A DNA stretch of 9,050 nucleotides from Planctomycetota bacterium (GTDB lineage: Bacteria; Planctomycetota; Phycisphaerae; FEN-1346; JAACEH01): assembly GCA_016935955.1 (NCBI GenBank), contig JAFGPY010000146.1:1-9050 (forward strand). Direction: 5' to 3'. The notes under the pieces were generated by a model. That model had not been told where the DNA came from, did not search any database, and was given only the letters and a program-made list of their open reading frames with translations. Below, one piece after another: positions 4,414-9,050 of the stretch (position 1 is the first letter of the stretch; the number at the start of each line of letters is the position of its first letter). A program made the translations under genes and the position numbers.

Positions 4414-7035
4414 CTACGGCAAGGCGTTGCCGAGCCGGCTGCGGATGGCCGCCATGTCGGCCGCGGTGATGGTCCCCGACTGATCCACGTCGTAGATGCA
4501 GGTGCCCGAGTTCACCGCCTGGCCCGCCTGGCTGCGAATGACCAGCATATCGGCGGCGCTCACGGCCCCCGAACCGTCCGCGTCGCCCGCCAGGGCGGCG
4601 ATCGTCCGAATCTTGCTGCCGGTCAGGGCGTCGCCCCCGGCTGCACGCACGGCGTCGCTCAGCGTCAACGTGTAGCGGTCGGCGTCGGGCAGGGCCGAAC
4701 TGAGCTGAATCTCCAGCACGTAGTCCTGCGTCGTCAGTGCGACCGACTGAATCAGGCTCGACACGTCGCCGCTGGTCTGGCCCGCCACGGCGAGCGACGT
4801 TGTGTCCACGGTGGCCGGATCCATCTGCCGGTTGAAGGTGATCCTGAGCATCGTCACGCCCGTCTGTCGCGTGTCGATGAAGGCGTCCTGAACGACCGTC
4901 TCGATTTCGTCCCCGGCCCCATGGTCGGTCACGACCTTCCAACTCGAGATCTGCGGTTCGGGCAACTCGACGATCGGCCAGACGGGCACGTCGCGGAACC
5001 CGTCGCCGTCGAAGTCGCCCGTGCGGAACTGCGGGATGCTGAGGTCGGCGCCCAGGTCCGCGCCTCCCTGGCCGGCGCCCAGGGCCGGGCTGCCTGCCTG
5101 GACGCGAAGGTCCAGGGCGTAGTCCGTGTTGGTCTTCCAGTTGGCCACCACGCCGTCCTTGAGGACCGGACCGTCGGTGGCCGGCGTGTACTCGATCCAG
5201 TCGCCGTGCGCGTCGATGCCCGTGGCGGTCACCGTGCGCACGACGCCCTCGAAGTTGATCTCAATGTGGTCGCCCGTCTGGAACAGCGAGTTGTCGGCCA
5301 GGTACAGCCGCGTCGACGTGTAGTAGGGCACCGTGTAGTGGTCCATCTGCTCGTAGTAAACCGGGGCGTTGACGAACAGCGGATCGACATTGACCGAGTG
5401 CGTATCCTGGCCGCTGGCCGAACTGTAACTCGCCAGGCTGTAGTACGTGCCGTTCCAACTGATGACCGAACTGCTGATGCTCGGGCCGTGGTAGAACAGG
5501 TTGTAGTCGCTGGTGTAGGCGTCGGCGCTGTCGGCTCCGTAGAGCACGTTGCCGTGGCCCTTGTAGTAGATGTTGTCGTGGAAGTCGTAGCCCGTCCAGC
5601 CCAGCGTCATCAGGCCGTAGCCGCTGTAGGCCAGCGTGCAGCCGCGGACCTCCTGGTTGGTCGCGCCGCCGTGAAGCATATACCCCGCGCTGCCGGCCAC
5701 GATCGTGTTCAGGTAGTGCAGCCCGGTCGTCGTCTCGATCATGTGGCTCTGGCCCGAGTTCAGGATCACGCTGTCCTGGACCGTCATGTCCGTCACCGTA
5801 CTGTGCGTCTGCAGGTTGTCCGGGTGGCCCCACAGGAAGTGGTCGTGCACGAAGCAGCGGCTGATCGTCACATGACTGACGTTGCCTGCGGCCACGATAC
5901 CGTCCACCCCGTTGGCGTAGACGTCGCACTCCTCGATCAGGATGTTCGACCCCCCGGCCACCGTGATGCCATAGTCGTTGTCGGTGCTGATGCAGTTGCG
6001 GATCGTCAGGTTGCTGCAACCGTTGCTGCAGATGCCCTTGTAGGTGCTGGCGTAGGCGATGCAGTTCTGGACGATGATGTCGTGGGCCCCGACGCTGATG
6101 CGCTCGCCGATGCCCTGGCCATAGCCCGTCGAGTGCCGCACCTCGAACCCGTCGATGATCACGTGATGGGCCGTGCCCCAACTGAGCACGTGCCGCGTCT
6201 CGGTCGGCGCCTCGTACATGTGATTGTCGGCGCTGCCGCTGTCGAAGGGCCAGACGTAGATGCGATACGTGCCGCCGCCCAGGTCCTCGCTGACGTACTG
6301 ACCCGGCCCGTCCAGCAGTTCGAGCTTGTTGTAGATGTAATAGAGGTCGGTCCCGGCGGCCGGACCCGTGTCGCCGCCCGAGGTCCCGATGTCGGACGCC
6401 ACCGTGATCGTGTGCGTCCCCGGATCGTAGGCCGTGATGGCCACGCTCTGGTTGACGATCGGGCTCAGGTTGATGAACCAGACGGTCGCCCCGACCCAGT
6501 AACCGCTGTCGCCCTGCGTCAGGTTCGCCGGGTCCACGATGTGCCGCGGGTCGCTGCCCGTGCCGACCACCCACCAGCCCTGGTCCGGCGAGCGGGCGAA
6601 CTCCATCCGCCGGCCGTCCTCGTCGAGCCGCGGCGGATCGAAGCTGATGTCCTTGTAGTAGATGTTGGCGTAATACGGATTGCCCCGGGCCAGGGCGGGC
6701 GTCAGTTGCGTCCAGCCGCTCAGCCGCGCGCTGCCGGCCAGGATGGCCCGGTCGCCCGGATTGGCCTTGTAGGTGATCCACGCGCCGTCGGCGCCGCTGC
6801 GGGTGATGGTGACCCGCTCGCGGTAGATGCCTTCCTTGACGATCACCGTGTCGCCGGCGACGACCGATCCGCTTGTTGCCGCCATGCCGACCGTCAGCCA
6901 CGGCAGGGCCTCGGTCCCCGGGTTGCTGTTGGAGGCCGCCGGATGGTTCTGGTCCACGTAGTACGTGGTCGCCGAGGCAACCGAACCTGCGCATAGCGCC
7001 GCCACGGCGCAGCACAGCAGTCCTCGCACCTTCAT
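4414..7035 (-). CDS. Secreted right-handed parallel beta-helix protein with C-terminal type I dockerin
   Basis: An 873-residue exported protein. Signal peptide 1-22 (MKVRGLLCCAVAALCAGSVASA). It opens with TYYVDQNHPAASNSNPGT, PWLTV and GDTVIVKEGIYRERVTI, the usual entry of pectate-lyase-like beta-helix proteins. Successive helix coils fill about 285-555 (VIIDGFEVRHS, IIVQNCIAYAS, LTIRNCIST, ILIEECDVY, VTISRCFVHD). Between DPLFVNAP (551-558) and LDLRVQAGSPALGAG (641-655) sits an unusual insert with GDHIEINFEGVVRTVTA. An Ig-like domain spans about 695-810, then a dockerin (816-873) with two calcium loops, DADGSGAVSAAD and DVDQSGTITAAD. Many beta-helix proteins of this build are polysaccharide lyases or hydrolases, but I cannot assign a substrate. 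The ATG at 7033-7035 is chosen for its GGAGGGAG. A close paralogue lies 71 bases upstream. Confidence 0.85.
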   Translation of the reverse strand: MKVRGLLCCAVAALCAGSVASATTYYVDQNHPAASNSNPGTEALPWLTVGMAATSGSVVAGDTVIVKEGIYRERVTITRSGADGAWITYKANPGDRAILAGSARLSGWTQLTPALARGNPYYANIYYKDISFDPPRLDEDGRRMEFARSPDQGWWVVGTGSDPRHIVDPANLTQGDSGYWVGATVWFINLSPIVNQSVAITAYDPGTHTITVASDIGTSGGDTGPAAGTDLYYIYNKLELLDGPGQYVSEDLGGGTYRIYVWPFDSGSADNHMYEAPTETRHVLSWGTAHHVIIDGFEVRHSTGYGQGIGERISVGAHDIIVQNCIAYASTYKGICSNGCSNLTIRNCISTDNDYGITVAGGSNILIEECDVYANGVDGIVAAGNVSHVTISRCFVHDHFLWGHPDNLQTHSTVTDMTVQDSVILNSGQSHMIETTTGLHYLNTIVAGSAGYMLHGGATNQEVRGCTLAYSGYGLMTLGWTGYDFHDNIYYKGHGNVLYGADSADAYTSDYNLFYHGPSISSSVISWNGTYYSLASYSSASGQDTHSVNVDPLFVNAPVYYEQMDHYTVPYYTSTRLYLADNSLFQTGDHIEINFEGVVRTVTATGIDAHGDWIEYTPATDGPVLKDGVVANWKTNTDYALDLRVQAGSPALGAGQGGADLGADLSIPQFRTGDFDGDGFRDVPVWPIVELPEPQISSWKVVTDHGAGDEIETVVQDAFIDTRQTGVTMLRITFNRQMDPATVDTTSLAVAGQTSGDVSSLIQSVALTTQDYVLEIQLSSALPDADRYTLTLSDAVRAAGGDALTGSKIRTIAALAGDADGSGAVSAADMLVIRSQAGQAVNSGTCIYDVDQSGTITAADMAAIRSRLGNALP

Positions 7036-7040
7036 GCCCA

Positions 7041-7048
7041 CTCCCTCC
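7041..7048 (-). promoter_or_regulatory. Ribosome binding site of the second beta-helix/dockerin gene
   Basis: On the minus strand GGAGGGAG stands 5 bases before the ATG at 7033-7035 (7 bases if measured from GGAGGG). It rules out the in-frame GTG at 7048-7050, which overlaps the site. It lies within the 71-base gap after the paralogue's stop codon, where I see only a weak 5-bp stem (GCCGG/CCGGC) and no T-run. Confidence 0.7.
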
Positions 7049-7106
7049 ACGATTCAGGTACGTCCGCTTCAGCGCATTGCCGGATGTGTTCGCCGGCGAT
7101 TATCAG

Positions 7107-9050
7107 CTACGGCAGGGCGTGGCCCTCGCAGCTCCTCAGGAGGCGCATGTCGTTCGGCGTGATCCGTCCGCTGCCGTCCACGTCGTAACGGGCCGTCGTT
7201 TCGTTGACCGCCAGGCCCGCGGCGGCGCGAATCGCCGTCAGGTCCGCGGCATCCACGACGGCCGAACCGTCCGCGTCGCCCGCTAGGCACTTGAGCGTCT
7301 GCGACTTGTCGCCCTGGACCGCCGTGCCGTCGCCGGCCCGGACTGCGTCGGCCAGCGTCACCGTGTAGATGTCCGCGTCCGGCAGGGCCGCGCTGAGCGT
7401 CACGGTCATGACGCGGTCGTAGTCCGACAGGCTGATGCCCGAGATCAGGCTCGACTGGTCGCCGTTGGTCGCGCCGACGATCGTCACCGACGACAGATCG
7501 ACCGTCGAGGCGGTGACCGGAGCGCCGAATGACAACTGCAGCCGGGTGACCCCCGCGGCGGCAGAGTGAATGTACGCGTCGTCGAACTCCACGGCGATGT
7601 CCGTGCCGCCATGGTCGGCCACGACGCGCCACGAGCGGACCTCGCAGACCGGCGGCGGTTCATACGGCCAGATCGGAATGTCGCGGAGCATGTCGCCCGT
7701 GAAGTCGCCTTCCCGGAACTGGGCCATCGGGACGCTGGAACCCATGTTGCCGCCGTCACTGGCGGCGCCGATGGCCGGGCTGCCGGTCGCCAGCGACAGG
7801 TCCAGGGCGAAGTCCGTGTTGGTCTTCCAGTTGATCAGCAGGTGCGACTTCAGCGGAATCCGCGGGTCGGGCGGTGTAAACTCCACCCAGTCGGTTCCCT
7901 TGGCCGTCACCGTGCGGACGATGCCGTCGAAGTCCAGCTCGATGTGGTCGCCGACGCTGATCAGGTACATCTCGCTGCTCGATCGCAGGTAGACGCGGTT
8001 CGGCAGGAAGTTCACCTGGTTCGGTCCGTCCAGCGGGTGGATCGTCGCCGGGGCGTTGACGAACTGCGGGTCGGCGTACATGCCGTGCGTGTCGTAGCCG
8101 CTCGCCGAGACGTAGTTAGGGAAGCTGTAGTAGGTGCCGTGATACGCTATGCAGTTCTGGCTCGAGCTGATGCCTTGGCCGTGATAGTAGAGGTTGTAGT
8201 CGGCGGTGTAGGTGTCGTCGCTGTCGACGCCCCAGGCCAGCACCGGGTGGCCCATGACGACGATGTTGTCGCGGTAGGCGTACCCGTCGGCGCTGTGAGC
8301 CACGACGCCCCACCCGCCGCCCAGCAACGTGTTGTGCTCGAAGGTCGTATCGAACGTGTTGCCGTGGCCGAGGATGATCATGTAGGCCGAGGCCCCGACG
8401 ATCGTGTTGCCGCGATAGATCGTGCCCTGGCATTCCTCCATCATGTAGTCCTGCACGGCGTTGACGATCAGGTTGTCCTCCAGCAGCAGGTCGTGCACGC
8501 CGTCATACGTCTGGATGTTGTCCGGGTGGCCCCACATGAAATGGTCGTGGATGTAGTTGCGGCGGAGGACTACGTCGACAGCGTACGGATCGTTCTGTCC
8601 CGTCATTAGCACACCGTCGCCCGTGTTGAAGCAGACCTCGTTCTCCTCGACCGTCACGTTCGTCGACCCGACATTGGCGATGCCGTTCGAGTTGTAGGCC
8701 ACGAAGTTGCGACGGTAGACGCCGTAGTCGTTGTAGCGACCGTAGATGCCCGTGCCCTCGTTGTGGTGGATCGAGCAGTTCTGGACCACGTTGTGCATTG
8801 GGCCGCCGCTCGACCAGCCGCCCACGGCGTGGCTCTGGCAGTGTCGCATCTCGATTCCGTCAATCACCCAGTAGCCCTTGTTGCCCAGCTCGATCAGGAA
8901 CCGCGTCTGCTTCGAGGCCTCCATCATGGCCCCCTGCGTGTCGGGGTTGCCGCCGCCGGACGGCCAGACGTAGACGCGCCACACGCCCGGGGAGACCTCC
9001 TCGGTCGCCCATTCGCCCTCGACGTCGATCAGCTCGACCTTGTTCCGCAG
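7107..9050 (-). CDS. Secreted beta-helix/dockerin protein, paralogue of its neighbour (5' end outside window)
   Basis: The last 647 residues of a protein whose start lies beyond base 9050; the frame stays open to the edge. The visible part begins LRNKVELIDVEGEWATEE, matching residues of about 235-250 in the neighbouring paralogue, so roughly 235 N-terminal residues including the signal peptide should be missing. The order of parts is the same: VYVWPSGG, VIDGIEMRHCQS, beta-helix coils (about 60-330), DPQFVNAP (327-334), an insert with GDHIELDFDGIVRTVTA, DLSLATGSPAIGAA, an Ig-like domain (about 470-585), and a dockerin (590-647). The dockerin loops are DADGSAVVDAAD, whose usual Gly at loop position 6 is Ala, and DVDGSGRITPND. 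A GTG at 8982-8984 could mimic a start, but homology runs through it. Probably the upstream gene of the three-gene cluster. Function as for the paralogue: carbohydrate-active candidate, substrate unknown. Confidence 0.85.
   Translation of the reverse strand: MRNKVELIDVEGEWATEEVSPGVWRVYVWPSGGGNPDTQGAMMEASKQTRFLIELGNKGYWVIDGIEMRHCQSHAVGGWSSGGPMHNVVQNCSIHHNEGTGIYGRYNDYGVYRRNFVAYNSNGIANVGSTNVTVEENEVCFNTGDGVLMTGQNDPYAVDVVLRRNYIHDHFMWGHPDNIQTYDGVHDLLLEDNLIVNAVQDYMMEECQGTIYRGNTIVGASAYMIILGHGNTFDTTFEHNTLLGGGWGVVAHSADGYAYRDNIVVMGHPVLAWGVDSDDTYTADYNLYYHGQGISSSQNCIAYHGTYYSFPNYVSASGYDTHGMYADPQFVNAPATIHPLDGPNQVNFLPNRVYLRSSSEMYLISVGDHIELDFDGIVRTVTAKGTDWVEFTPPDPRIPLKSHLLINWKTNTDFALDLSLATGSPAIGAASDGGNMGSSVPMAQFREGDFTGDMLRDIPIWPYEPPPVCEVRSWRVVADHGGTDIAVEFDDAYIHSAAAGVTRLQLSFGAPVTASTVDLSSVTIVGATNGDQSSLISGISLSDYDRVMTVTLSAALPDADIYTVTLADAVRAGDGTAVQGDKSQTLKCLAGDADGSAVVDAADLTAIRAAAGLAVNETTARYDVDGSGRITPNDMRLLRSCEGHALP

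Noticed and set aside
2980..6996. A 1338-codon open frame on the plus strand crossing two genes
   Set aside because: Its codons are exact reverse complements of the codons of both minus-strand genes, which share this register. Stops would need TTA, CTA or TCA codons in the real genes, and these are rare in GC-rich genomes. The protein is a run of Val, Arg, Ala, Asp and His with no domain, signal or ribosome binding site.
7566..8609. A 347-codon plus-strand open frame opposite the partial beta-helix gene
   Set aside because: Same explanation: codon-aligned antisense of a gene poor in TTA/CTA/TCA, with Val/Asp/Arg-rich low-complexity content.

Overview
This GC-rich window comes from a bacterium with many secreted proteins. 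A PEP-CTERM surface protein, two large parallel beta-helix proteins ending in type I dockerins, and a GH123/DUF4091-like secreted hydrolase point to Planctomycetota, probably a Phycisphaerae-type lineage. That placement is inferred from protein families, not from a marker gene.

Layout. (1) Bases 1-338, minus strand: the N-terminal third of leuB (3-isopropylmalate dehydrogenase), cut by the left edge, with its own likely promoter and ribosome binding site. (2) Bases 339-1269: a 931-base intergenic region. It holds a near-consensus sigma-54 (-24/-12) element at 728-743 pointing right, an upstream dyad, and a GC-rich leader of about 515 bases with hairpins. (3) Bases 1270-2118, plus strand: a 282-residue PEP-CTERM protein with signal peptide and exosortase sorting tail, followed by a good intrinsic terminator. 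(4) Bases 2326-9050, minus strand: three co-directional genes for secreted proteins. In transcription order they are a beta-helix/dockerin protein (5' end off the right edge), a second beta-helix/dockerin protein that is its tandem paralogue, and a secreted GH123/DUF4091-like protein. The gaps are 71 and 93 bases with no convincing terminator, so they may form one operon. The 93-base gap can form competing hairpins.

Working together: the minus-strand cluster looks like a small glycan-processing or matrix-remodelling locus, with two beta-helix carbohydrate-active candidates and one hydrolase-like protein. The substrate cannot be read from the sequence. The PEP-CTERM gene is a separate transcription unit, probably surface-anchored through an exosortase encoded elsewhere and probably under sigma-54/enhancer-binding-protein control. 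leuB is an unrelated housekeeping neighbour.

The observations most worth following up are the sigma-54 promoter with its long leader, a near-identical 14-residue motif shared by the two otherwise divergent beta-helix proteins, an insert domain interrupting the usual end of each beta-helix, and dockerins with non-canonical recognition residues and no visible cohesin.
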